A stretch of 64,000 nt of DNA. Origin: Rhizobium sp. Leaf262 (lineage in GTDB: Bacteria; Pseudomonadota; Alphaproteobacteria; Rhizobiales; Rhizobiaceae). The stretch spans positions 124,001-188,000 of the forward strand of contig NZ_LMMM01000003.1 of the NCBI RefSeq assembly GCF_001422245.1, given 5' to 3'. The stretch's first letter is position 1, and the number at the start of each line of letters is the position of its first letter. The notes under the pieces were generated by a model, which did no database searches, was not told the DNA's origin, and worked only from the letters and a program-made list of their open reading frames with translations. Positions 54,516-61,679 of the stretch are shown one piece after another. The position numbers were made by a program, and so were the translations under genes.

Positions 54516-55532
54516 TCACGAAAGGCAGTCTTTCAGCGATGTCGCAATGCCGCGCATCAGCTTGAAGTAAAGGTCTGGCCCGGCCTCCAGCGTTCCGGCT
54601 TCAGGATCGAGCGTCGCGGACTTGGCATTGGTGCCTTCGATAACGACGTTGACCAGCTTCGGCTCGAACTGTGGTTCGGCGAAGACGCAGGTGGCGTTCA
54701 GCTCTTTCACCTTGGCGTGAATTTGCTTGATGCGATCTGCGCCGGGAATGTTTTCCGGGCTGACGGTGATCGAGCCCGCCGTCTTCACGCCGTAGCGATG
54801 TTCGAAATACTGATAGGCATCATGGAAGACAATGAATGGCTTATCCTTGATGGGCGCCACGGTTGCGGTGATTTCCTTATCCAGCGCATCGAGATTATCC
54901 ACCAGCTTCTTGGTGTTATCCTGATAGACCTGCGCATTGGCCGGATCGGCGGTCATCAATGTCTTTTCGATCTCGACAGCCATGGCCTTGGCATTGGTAG
55001 GGTCGAGCCAGAGATGCATGTCGAACTCGCCGTGGTCATGGTCATGACCATCTGCGTGCTCATGTTCGTGCTCATGTTTGTGCTCGTGCTTGTGCTCGCC
55101 CTCATGGCTGTGATCATGGCCAGCTTCTTCCGCGTGGTCGTGGCCTTCATGGTCGCCATGGTCATGCGCTTCGAAAGGACCACCTTCGCGGAAGGGCAGC
55201 TTCTCGATACCCTGGGCATCATCCAGCTCCACCACGGTTGCCTTGCCTGCGAGAGATTGCAGCGGCTTTTCCAGGAATTTTTCAAGGCCATCGCCCACCC
55301 AGAACACCACGTCGGCACTTTCGATCGCCCGCGCATTGGAAGGCTTGAGGCTGTAGGTGTGCGGAGATGCGCCGCCATCGACAATCAGCTTCGGCTCTGC
55401 CACGCCCTGCATGATGGCGGCGACGAGGGAATGGATCGGCTTGATCGACACCACCACATTGGGCGCGGCCATGGCGTTGGAAGACGCAATCATGGCTGCG
55501 GAGGCCAGAAGAAGCGTGGCGAGTGATTTCAT
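54516..55532 (-). CDS. znuA: znuA, zinc-binding periplasmic protein
   Basis: 338 residues with signal peptide (LLASAAMIASSNAMA). Cluster A-I substrate-binding protein of the zinc ABC importer. Zinc ligands include the His of SPHTYSLKP and of MHLWLDP and IVFHDAYQYF. The central charged loop (about 120-175) contains more than 20 His in HDH/HEH repeats and probably scavenges zinc. It is divergent from znuC across a Zur-like control region. Confidence 0.95.
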   Translation of the reverse strand: MKSLATLLLASAAMIASSNAMAAPNVVVSIKPIHSLVAAIMQGVAEPKLIVDGGASPHTYSLKPSNARAIESADVVFWVGDGLEKFLEKPLQSLAGKATVVELDDAQGIEKLPFREGGPFEAHDHGDHEGHDHAEEAGHDHSHEGEHKHEHKHEHEHEHADGHDHDHGEFDMHLWLDPTNAKAMAVEIEKTLMTADPANAQVYQDNTKKLVDNLDALDKEITATVAPIKDKPFIVFHDAYQYFEHRYGVKTAGSITVSPENIPGADRIKQIHAKVKELNATCVFAEPQFEPKLVNVVIEGTNAKSATLDPEAGTLEAGPDLYFKLMRGIATSLKDCLS

Positions 55533-55554
55533 GCGGTATGCTCCACTTGTATGG

Positions 55555-55600
55555 ATTTGTTATGTTATTACATATGTTGCGTAACGCTATAACGTATGCA
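55555..55600. promoter_or_regulatory. candidate Zur operator region between znuA and znuC
   Basis: Two AT-rich imperfect dyads: GTTATGTTATTACATATG (55559-55576) and ACGCTATAACGT (55584-55595). Zur boxes in Proteobacteria share ATGTTATA-type half-sites. Position between divergent zinc uptake genes, with zur itself downstream, supports zinc-dependent repression. Confidence 0.6.
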
Positions 55601-55635
55601 ATAGCCATAGGCAACACCGACAATCGGAAAAACAC

Positions 55636-56562
55636 ATGCTTCATTCCCCAACCAAAAGTGACGGACATCTCGTCTCCCTTTCCAATGCGGGCGTGAGACG
55701 AAGCGGTCGCTGGCTGGTGCGTGGCGTAGAGTTTTCCGTCAGCCGTGGCGAGATCGTGACGCTGATCGGCCCGAACGGTTCCGGCAAATCCACCAGCGCC
55801 AAAATGGCGACGGGCGTGCTGAAACCGGATGAGGGAAACGTCTCGCGCATTGCCGGATTGAAGGTCGGCTATGTCCCGCAAAAACTATCCGTCGATTGGA
55901 CCATGCCGCTGACCGTGCGCCGCTTGATGACGCTGACCGGCCAATTGCCGGCGCGGGAAATCGATGCCGCTCTCAATGCCACCGGCATTACCCATCTGGC
56001 CAAGGCCGAAGTACAGCATCTCTCTGGCGGTGAGTTTCAGCGCGCGTTGCTTGCGCGCGCCATTGCCCGCAAGCCGGATTTGCTGGTTTTGGACGAGCCG
56101 GTGCAGGGGGTGGATTTCTCCGGCGAAATCGCGCTGTATGATCTTATCAAGAACATCCGCAATTCCACCGGCTGCGGCATTCTGCTGATTTCGCACGACC
56201 TGCATGTGGTGATGGCGGAGACCGATACGGTCATTTGCCTCAACGGCCATGTCTGCTGCCGCGGCACACCGCAGGCCGTCAGCCAAAGCCCTGAATATAT
56301 GAAATTGTTCGGCGGAATGGCTGGACGCGGGCTTGCGGTCTACAGCCACCACCATGACCACACCCATCTGCCGGATGGACGCGTGCAGCATGCCGATGGT
56401 TCGGTAACGGATCATTGCCACCCGGAAGACGGTCATCATCACGATGCGCATTCGCATGGCGACGACGATGCGTGTGGCTGCGGGCATGACCATCATGATC
56501 ACAATCACGCTGACCACGATCATTCCCATGATCACCATGCCCATGGAGAAAAGCATGTTTGA
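55636..56562 (+). CDS. znuC: znuC, zinc ABC transporter ATPase with His-rich tail
   Basis: 308 residues. Walker A GPNGSGKST (45-53), signature HLSGGEFQRALLARA, Walker B LLVLDEPVQGVD and the switch histidine in LLISHDLHVV. The ATPase proper ends near residue 235; the last ~70 residues (VYSHHHDHTHLPDG to HAHGEKHV) hold about 25 histidines and two Cys, an extension absent from E. coli ZnuC. It may bind zinc on the cytoplasmic side and gate transport (inference). Overlaps znuB by eight bases. Confidence 0.94.
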   Translation: MLHSPTKSDGHLVSLSNAGVRRSGRWLVRGVEFSVSRGEIVTLIGPNGSGKSTSAKMATGVLKPDEGNVSRIAGLKVGYVPQKLSVDWTMPLTVRRLMTLTGQLPAREIDAALNATGITHLAKAEVQHLSGGEFQRALLARAIARKPDLLVLDEPVQGVDFSGEIALYDLIKNIRNSTGCGILLISHDLHVVMAETDTVICLNGHVCCRGTPQAVSQSPEYMKLFGGMAGRGLAVYSHHHDHTHLPDGRVQHADGSVTDHCHPEDGHHHDAHSHGDDDACGCGHDHHDHNHADHDHSHDHHAHGEKHV

Positions 56563-57373
56563 CGATTTCTTCGTGCGGGCCATGGTTGCCGGTGTTGGCG
56601 TCGCCCTGATGGCGGGCCCGTTGGGCTGTTTCGTTGTGTGGCGGCGAATGGCCTATTTCGGGGATACGATGGCGCATTCCGCCCTTCTTGGTGTGGCGCT
56701 GTCTTTGCTGTTTCAGCTGAACCTCATCGTCAGCGTCTTCATCGTCGCATCGCTGGTGTCGCTGCTGCTGCTGTTTCTGCAACGCCGTCAGGCTTTGTCG
56801 GCAGATGCGCTGCTGGGCATTCTTTCGCATTCGGCGCTCGCCTTCGGCCTCGTCATCGTCGCTTTCATGACGTGGGTGCGCATAGACCTCGTTGCCTTCT
56901 TGTTCGGCGATATTCTGGCGGTTTCCGTCTCGGATATCTATCTCATCTGGGGTGGTGGCGTGGTGGTGCTGTTTGCCATCGCCTATCTGTGGAAGCCGCT
57001 ACTGGCCTCTACCGTCAATGCCGAACTGGCGGAGGCGGAGGGCATGCGGCCGGAGCGTTCCAAGCTGCTGTTCATGCTGCTGATGGCGCTCGTCATCGCC
57101 ATCGCCATGAAGATCGTCGGCATCATGCTGATCACCTCGCTGCTGATCATTCCAGCAGCCACCGCGCGCCGTTTTTCCTCCACGCCGGAAATCATGGCCG
57201 TGCTGGCATCTGTCATCGGCGCGGTGGCCGTGTTTGGCGGGTTGATGGGCTCGCTGCATTACGACACGCCATCCGGCCCATCCATCGTCGTTGCCGCCGT
57301 TATGCTTTTCATCTTGAGTCTTCTGCCCGCGCCGAAACTGGCGCGAAAGGCAGAGCAAGGAGGCCGTCCATGA
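56555..57373 (+). CDS. znuB: znuB, zinc ABC transporter permease
   Basis: 272 residues from the ATG at 56555, which has GGAGAA upstream; the frame is open to 56444 but that part overlaps the His-tail of znuC in another frame. Seven to eight membrane helices in the ABC-3 family pattern, with GDTMAHSALLGVALSL near the start and GIMLITSLLIIPAATAR near 195. Inner-membrane zinc channel. Overlaps zur by four bases. Confidence 0.93.
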   Translation: MFDDFFVRAMVAGVGVALMAGPLGCFVVWRRMAYFGDTMAHSALLGVALSLLFQLNLIVSVFIVASLVSLLLLFLQRRQALSADALLGILSHSALAFGLVIVAFMTWVRIDLVAFLFGDILAVSVSDIYLIWGGGVVVLFAIAYLWKPLLASTVNAELAEAEGMRPERSKLLFMLLMALVIAIAMKIVGIMLITSLLIIPAATARRFSSTPEIMAVLASVIGAVAVFGGLMGSLHYDTPSGPSIVVAAVMLFILSLLPAPKLARKAEQGGRP

Positions 57374-57774
57374 CCACTCAGAACCTCACGCGCAACCAGT
57401 CTCTGGTTTATGATGCGCTGACCCGCTCGCAGGCACCGCTCAGCGCCTATGTCATTCTCGACAAGCTGCGTGACGCGGGCTTTCGCGCGCCACTACAGGT
57501 CTATCGCGCGCTGGAAAAGCTGATTGAATTCGGTCTCGTGCACCGGTTGGAAAGTCTCAACGCTTTCGTTGCCTGCTCACACACCAAGTCGGATTGCTGC
57601 ACGCATCATCACGGCACTGTGGCCTTTGCCATCTGCAACGCCTGCGGACAGGTGACGGAGTTCCACGATCACGAAATCGATCACCGTCTGGGCGATTGGG
57701 TGAAAAGCAAGAAGTTCAAGGCGGAAAAGACGACGATAGAAATTCGCGGCCTCTGCGAAGCCTGCGCAGCCTGA
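57370..57774 (+). CDS. zur: zur, zinc-responsive Fur-family repressor
   Basis: 134 residues from the ATG at 57370. Winged-helix region ILDKLRDAGFRAPLQVYRALEKLIEFGLVHRLESLNAFV split as two helices, regulatory site residues in CSHTKSDCCTHHHG, and structural zinc cysteines CNACG and CEACAA. Being last in znuCB-zur, it forms a negative loop controlling zinc uptake. It converges with the carbonic anhydrase gene, two bases apart. Confidence 0.93.
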   Translation: MTTQNLTRNQSLVYDALTRSQAPLSAYVILDKLRDAGFRAPLQVYRALEKLIEFGLVHRLESLNAFVACSHTKSDCCTHHHGTVAFAICNACGQVTEFHDHEIDHRLGDWVKSKKFKAEKTTIEIRGLCEACAA

Positions 57775-57776
57775 CG

Positions 57777-58304
57777 TCAGAGCGGCTGCAAGTCCCTGGC
57801 GAAGCGCTGCCAGTTGCGGACATAGTTCTCCGCCGACTTCTTCAAGCCCTCGACTGCCTTGTCATCCAGTGTGCGGATGGCGCGGGCAGGCGAGCCGACG
57901 ATCAGTGAATTGTCGGGAAATTCCTTACCCTCAGTCACCAGCGCATTGGCTCCAACAAGACAGTTTCTGCCGATCTTCGCGCCGTTCAACACGGTAGCAC
58001 CCATGCCGACCAGCGAGTTGTCACCAATCGTGCAGCCGTGGATGATGGCATGGTGGCCGATGGTGCAGCCTTCTCCAATGATGGCCGGAAAGCCGGGATC
58101 GGCATGCACCATCACGCCCTCCTGAATATTGCTGCCGCGACCGACGGTGATGGGCTCATTATCACCGCGCAGCGTCGCGCCAAACCATATGCCGACATCC
58201 TCACCAAGCTTGACGGACCCGATGACGTTGGCATCGGGCGCCACCCAGTAGCGATCTGGGGCAGGGGTTTGCGGCATACGTTCGTCAAGGCGGTAAAGCG
58301 GCAT
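57777..58304 (-). CDS. gamma carbonic anhydrase-like protein (YrdA/PaaY type)
   Basis: 175 residues. Left-handed beta-helix of hexapeptide repeats (WFGATLRGDNEPITVG, IGEGCTIGHHAIIHGCTIGDNSLVG, MGATVLNGAKIG) with the three zinc-ligand histidines in MVHADPG and TIGHHAIIHG. Members are often zinc enzymes or thioesterase-like. The gene begins 13 bases after the FAH-family gene and is probably its operon partner. Confidence 0.9.
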   Translation of the reverse strand: MPLYRLDERMPQTPAPDRYWVAPDANVIGSVKLGEDVGIWFGATLRGDNEPITVGRGSNIQEGVMVHADPGFPAIIGEGCTIGHHAIIHGCTIGDNSLVGMGATVLNGAKIGRNCLVGANALVTEGKEFPDNSLIVGSPARAIRTLDDKAVEGLKKSAENYVRNWQRFARDLQPL

Positions 58305-58317
58305 ATCTTATCCTCGC

Positions 58318-59007
58318 TTAAGCGATTTTTACGGACAGCGTTCCAACACCATCCACGCCGCAATCGATCCGGTCGCCGGAGACGATAGCGCCGACACCCG
58401 CCGGTGTACCCGTCATGATGACATCGCCTGCTGCCAGTGTGAAGAGCTTGGAAAGCTCAGCAATGATCTCCGCCGTCTTCCAGATCATCTGGTCGAGATC
58501 ACCCGACTGCTTGCGCTCGCTATTAACCTCCAGCCAGACCGCGCCCTTCGCCGGGTGGCCGATTTTGGAAGCCGGGACGAGCGGGGAGACTGGCGCGGAA
58601 AACTCGAATGCCTTGGCGCTTTCCCAGGAACGGCCCATTTTCTTCAACGCATCCTGCATGTCACGGCGCGTCATATCGATGCCGACACCATAACCCCAGA
58701 CATGCTCCAGCGCGTCGTCGACGGAAATGTCCGAGCCGCCGCTTTTCAGCGCAACCACGCATTCCACTTCGTAGTGCACATTCGAGGAGAGCGCCGGATA
58801 AGGAAAGTCATTGCCCGCAGGCAGCAGATTGTCCGCATTCTTCTGGAAGAAGAAAGGCGGCTCGCGCGAGGGATCGTGGCCCATTTCGATGGCGTGGTCG
58901 GCATAATTGCGCCCGACACAATAGACCCGGCGCACCGGAAAAGTTTCGTCGGTGCCTTCAACCGGCATCAAAACAGTGGGTGGAACGGGAATGACGGTCG
59001 CGGACAT
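58318..59007 (-). CDS. fumarylacetoacetate hydrolase family protein
   Basis: 229 residues. CVGRNYADHAIEMG, PPFFFQKNADNLLPAG, and HYEVECVVALKSGG with its metal-binding glutamates, then DVIMTGTPAGVGAI are the standard FAH/FAHD1 motifs. Members act as acylpyruvate hydrolases or oxaloacetate decarboxylases. A GGAGC site precedes the ATG. Transcribed leftward with the carbonic anhydrase-like gene; its promoter lies just left of the dusA stub. Confidence 0.9.
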   Translation of the reverse strand: MSATVIPVPPTVLMPVEGTDETFPVRRVYCVGRNYADHAIEMGHDPSREPPFFFQKNADNLLPAGNDFPYPALSSNVHYEVECVVALKSGGSDISVDDALEHVWGYGVGIDMTRRDMQDALKKMGRSWESAKAFEFSAPVSPLVPASKIGHPAKGAVWLEVNSERKQSGDLDQMIWKTAEIIAELSKLFTLAAGDVIMTGTPAGVGAIVSGDRIDCGVDGVGTLSVKIA

Positions 59008-59144
59008 GGGTTTGGCTCCTGATTTCAGGTGATGTTTGTCCCGCGATTCTGCCGGGATTTCCAGTTTAAAATCTGCGCAGGCAGAAAACTGGCATTATTG
59101 CCCGCATTGCGGTAGAAGCCCCGCAGAAAGAGGTTTCGCAATCC

Positions 59145-59222
59145 ATGTATAAGCACGCACTCGCAACCGACGGCAAGATTTTCGCCGTGGCACCCATGAT
59201 CGACTGGACGACTCGTTTTTAA
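59145..59222 (+). pseudogene. dusA: dusA 5' stub (original first codons)
   Basis: ATG at 59145 opens MYKHALATDGKIFAVAPMID then WTTRF and a TAA at 59220. Residues 11-21 (KIFAVAPMIDW) equal the start of DusA. After codon 22 the match to DusA stops abruptly. This is the chromosomal start of dusA, cut off by the insertion of the element described next. The truncated peptide is unlikely to be functional. Confidence 0.88.
59196..59210 (+). repeat. left attachment core
   Basis: ATGATCGACTGGACG, the boundary of the dusA stub. The same 15 bases occur at 60696-60710. Confidence 0.85.
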
Positions 59223-59262
59223 GTAATTGAATTTGTTAATAAAATTATTTCCAAACTCGCCA

Positions 59263-59433
59263 TGGTGCAGTTTTGGTGCAGTTGACGCCAAGCGACAGGT
59301 GCAGGTTCAACTGATGGTCGCCAGAGGCCGAGCGTGATGGGGAGTGTCTGGGGGTAGCGGGCAGTGGCGGAAAACCTGCCCGCTGTAGGGGATGTCGCTG
59401 TGGGATTTAGTCAGGCTTCTGTGGTTGGTGCAG
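59263..59433 (+). repeat. left-end TGGTGCAG repeats
   Basis: Three direct copies of TGGTGCAG at 59263, 59274 and 59426. The first two are 11 bases apart. The same word is repeated at the right end, suggesting arm-type binding sites for a recombinase or excision factor. Confidence 0.65.
59357..59383. other. stem-loop in island left end
   Basis: Perfect eight-base stem GCGGGCAG / CTGCCCGC with an 11-base loop; no T-run. Together with the repeats it fills the 236 bases before the first cargo gene. Confidence 0.45.
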
Positions 59434-59458
59434 TCGGCTTCCCCGATGGAGATTATGA

Positions 59459-60076
59459 ATGAAAGACCTTCAAGCTGCGACGGATCGCTTGTTCCGAGAT
59501 TACCTCCGGCACTGCCAAGCGCCGAACGAGGATACACTTTTCCATTTCCTGAATTCGTTACACAGCTTCAGTGATAAGCTCGGACGGCACAGGAAAGGCG
59601 GCCTTCACAGCTCCCCGAGTTTCATCGGGCTGAAAGCTCTGAGAAATCTCTTCCACCACGAGGCGGAGCTTCTCAGCAAGATTAGTGTCGCAACGGATTT
59701 CGTTCAGCCGATTGTGGTTGAGCTAATGCGCGTCTGTCTGGTTGATCGTTCGCTTATTGAGCGGGCAGCCTCAGCTGAGGCCAAGCAGGCGGCGAAGTTC
59801 AAAAGGGAGCCGGGAGATGTCGCAGGGGCATTCAATTGGTACGGGCAGATCGTCGATATAGAGCCCGCCATCTTCAACGTGGCGGTCGATGCTTATGACG
59901 CGATCCAGGAGATTGATATCTCACCTTGGTCCGAGGCATTTCAGCGGTTTGAGGCGAGCTATGAGTACGATGAGGAGAATGGCTTTGAACATCGCGTGAC
60001 AGGCAGAATTTCCTGCCACGCGGGTAGCGTTAGCGAACTTCTACGCAAGATGCATGAAGCGGCTACCGAGGGATAA
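59459..60076 (+). CDS. island cargo protein, candidate HEPN-type ribonuclease
   Basis: 205 residues, no signal peptide or membrane segment, predicted mostly helical. GGAG lies eight bases before the ATG. Residues 58-70 read LKALRNLFHHEAE: R62-N63-x3-H67 fits the R-polar-x3-H active-site motif of HEPN ribonucleases, common in toxins and abortive-infection proteins. The rest shows no domain I know. The assignment rests on this motif and on the mobile context alone, so it is tentative. It faces the small winged-helix-like gene convergently. Confidence 0.6.
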   Translation: MKDLQAATDRLFRDYLRHCQAPNEDTLFHFLNSLHSFSDKLGRHRKGGLHSSPSFIGLKALRNLFHHEAELLSKISVATDFVQPIVVELMRVCLVDRSLIERAASAEAKQAAKFKREPGDVAGAFNWYGQIVDIEPAIFNVAVDAYDAIQEIDISPWSEAFQRFEASYEYDEENGFEHRVTGRISCHAGSVSELLRKMHEAATEG

Positions 60077-60107
60077 TCGCTAGTTAGGTATCGACAGCTG
60101 CCCAGAA

Positions 60108-60377
60108 TTAGTCCCCCTCACGTTCCCAACCAGGCATAGAATAGAAGCCGGGTTTGTGCATCTTGACGATCCCACGCGTCACGAGGCTGTCCAGGCTGCG
60201 TTGAATCTCTTCCAAAGTCCGACCGCCCAGGCCGTATGAATAGTGGTGCTGCGTACCTTCCCCGATGTACGTGTACCCGCCATCCTCTATCCACTTCACT
60301 AGCGCTTTCTGCACCCCACCAAGCCTAGCCGTTTTGAGCCCGTAGCTTGGTGTAGTCTTAGCTGCTGTACCTTCCAC
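60108..60377 (-). CDS. island cargo protein, small winged-helix-like
   Basis: 89 residues from a GTG at 60377 with GGAAAGGA five bases upstream. Pattern: helix (GVQKALVKWIEDGG), then helix RTLEEIQRSLDSLVTRGIV and a wing-like KMHKPGFYSMPGW, as in winged-helix DNA-binding proteins. It could regulate the element. A nine-base inverted repeat lies about 70 bases upstream of its start and may be its operator. Confidence 0.6.
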   Translation of the reverse strand: MEGTAAKTTPSYGLKTARLGGVQKALVKWIEDGGYTYIGEGTQHHYSYGLGGRTLEEIQRSLDSLVTRGIVKMHKPGFYSMPGWEREGD

Positions 60378-60447
60378 AATCCTTTCCTAGGCGGCTCATG
60401 GCCGCGTCTGTTGGTGTCAGCACCGATAGTACAGCACCAGGTTTCCA

Positions 60448-60470
60448 CTATTCAACAAATCGTTGAATAG
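60448..60470. promoter_or_regulatory. perfect inverted repeat in island, candidate operator
   Basis: CTATTCAAC and GTTGAATAG separated by AAATC. It lies between the start of the leftward 89-residue gene and the repeat cluster at the right end. Either an operator of that gene or part of the attachment region. Confidence 0.5.
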
Positions 60471-60480
60471 ACACGATGAA

Positions 60481-60635
60481 TGGTGCAGTTAGCGAAAATA
60501 TTGGTGCAGTGGTGGTGCAGTAGACGGTGCAGTTGGGAAATTACCCGAAGACCACCGCCAATGGATTCAAATGGTTAGACGTGTTAGAGAGTGGCCTAAA
60601 ATGGCCGTGGTGCAACATGGTCTTGCGTGGTGCAA
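60481..60635 (+). repeat. right-end GGTGCA repeats
   Basis: Six direct copies: TGGTGCAG at 60481, 60502 and 60513; CGGTGCAG at 60525; TGGTGCAA at 60608 and 60628. All share the orientation of the left-end copies. The last ends 12 bases before the dusA ATG, so proteins bound here would affect dusA expression. Confidence 0.7.
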
Positions 60636-60647
60636 TTGTGGATTACC

Positions 60648-61658
60648 ATGAAAAATCAATATCTTAAGCGCGAAAAAATCTTCGCGGTCGCCCCGATGAT
60701 CGACTGGACGGATACAAGGTGTCGCTTTTTGCACCGGCAACTGTCTAGCCATGCGCTGCTTTACACGGAAATGATCGTGGCCGATGCGATCATTCATGGT
60801 CAGCGGGACAAGTTGCTGGCGTATCACGAACAGGAACATCCCGTAGCGCTCCAGCTCGGTGGGTCTGATCCGGCGAAGCTTGTCGAAGCGGTGAAGATTG
60901 CCGGCGACTATGGCTATGATGAAAACAACCTCAATGTCGGCTGCCCGTCCGACCGGGTGCAGTCTGGCGCCTTCGGCGCTTGCCTGATGCGTGAGCCGGA
61001 AACGGTCGCCCGTTGCGTGGAGGCGATGAAAGCCGTGGCAACCGTGCCGGTGACGGTCAAATGCCGGATCGGCGTGGATGATCAGGAACCGGAGACGGTG
61101 CTGCCGGACTTTATTGCGCGTGTTGTCGCGGCTGGCGCAGATGCGGTTTGGATCCATGCGCGGAAGGCTTGGCTGCAGGGCCTGTCACCAAAAGAAAACC
61201 GCGATGTGCCGCCACTCGATTACGAGCTCGTCTACCGCATGAAGCAGGCAAACCCCAATGTCTTTATTGGCATCAATGGCGGTATCACTGACCTCGATCA
61301 GGCCGAGGAGCATCTGAAGCATGTGGATGGTGTGATGCTGGGCCGTGCGGCCTATCACAACACATCCATTCTGGCCGATGTCGATCACCGCATTTACGAA
61401 AAAGCGGCAACCGCACCGGACTGGATGAGATTGCGCGACACGATGATGGATTATGCGCAGGATTACATCGACAAGGGCGGGCGGCTGAACCATGTCACCC
61501 GCCATATGGTCGGGCTGTTTCAGGGGCTGCCGGGCGCACGCCGCTTCCGCCAGATCCTCTCCAGCGACGCGACACGCCCCGGTGCCGGGCCAGAGGTGAT
61601 CGCCGCAGCATTCGCCGCTATCAATTTTGATGCAAGCTCGGACAGCATCGCTGTCTAA
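60648..61658 (+). CDS. dusA: dusA, tRNA-dihydrouridine synthase A (5' end supplied by island)
   Basis: 336 residues from the ATG at 60648; a GTG/ATG-type start at 60627 is possible. DusA reduces uridines 20/20a in the tRNA D-loop using FMN and NADPH. FMN-binding start KIFAVAPMIDWTD, catalytic C99 in NVGCPSDRVQ, SGAFGACLM, and INGGITDLDQA are intact, so the gene is functional in spite of the insertion. Codons 1-21 and the promoter come from the mobile element. The ribosome-binding site is weak. Confidence 0.95.
   Translation: MKNQYLKREKIFAVAPMIDWTDTRCRFLHRQLSSHALLYTEMIVADAIIHGQRDKLLAYHEQEHPVALQLGGSDPAKLVEAVKIAGDYGYDENNLNVGCPSDRVQSGAFGACLMREPETVARCVEAMKAVATVPVTVKCRIGVDDQEPETVLPDFIARVVAAGADAVWIHARKAWLQGLSPKENRDVPPLDYELVYRMKQANPNVFIGINGGITDLDQAEEHLKHVDGVMLGRAAYHNTSILADVDHRIYEKAATAPDWMRLRDTMMDYAQDYIDKGGRLNHVTRHMVGLFQGLPGARRFRQILSSDATRPGAGPEVIAAAFAAINFDASSDSIAV
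60696..60710 (+). repeat. right attachment core
   Basis: Second copy of ATGATCGACTGGACG, inside dusA codons 17-21. Right of it the sequence is native dusA. Confidence 0.85.
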
Positions 61659-61679
61659 GTCGAGCCCAGACTTTGTTGG

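Larger units (their letters stand above)
59196..60710. mobile_element. dusA-integrated mini-island, no integrase
   Basis: Bounded by a 15-base direct repeat ATGATCGACTGGACG at 59196-59210 and 60696-60710, exactly 1500 bases apart, both inside dusA codons M-I-D-W-T. The stub left of the element and the intact dusA right of it are different alleles. Nine direct copies of TGGTGCA(G/A) (one with C first) lie near the ends. Cargo: two small genes. Integrases specific for this dusA region are known from prophages and islands; none is encoded here, so mobility would need one in trans, or the element is a deletion remnant. Confidence 0.85.

Noticed and set aside
59223-60647. Integrase gene or remnant in the dusA island
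   Set aside because: Translation of the flanks in all frames gave no tyrosine-recombinase R-H-R-Y motif and no ORF of sufficient size.
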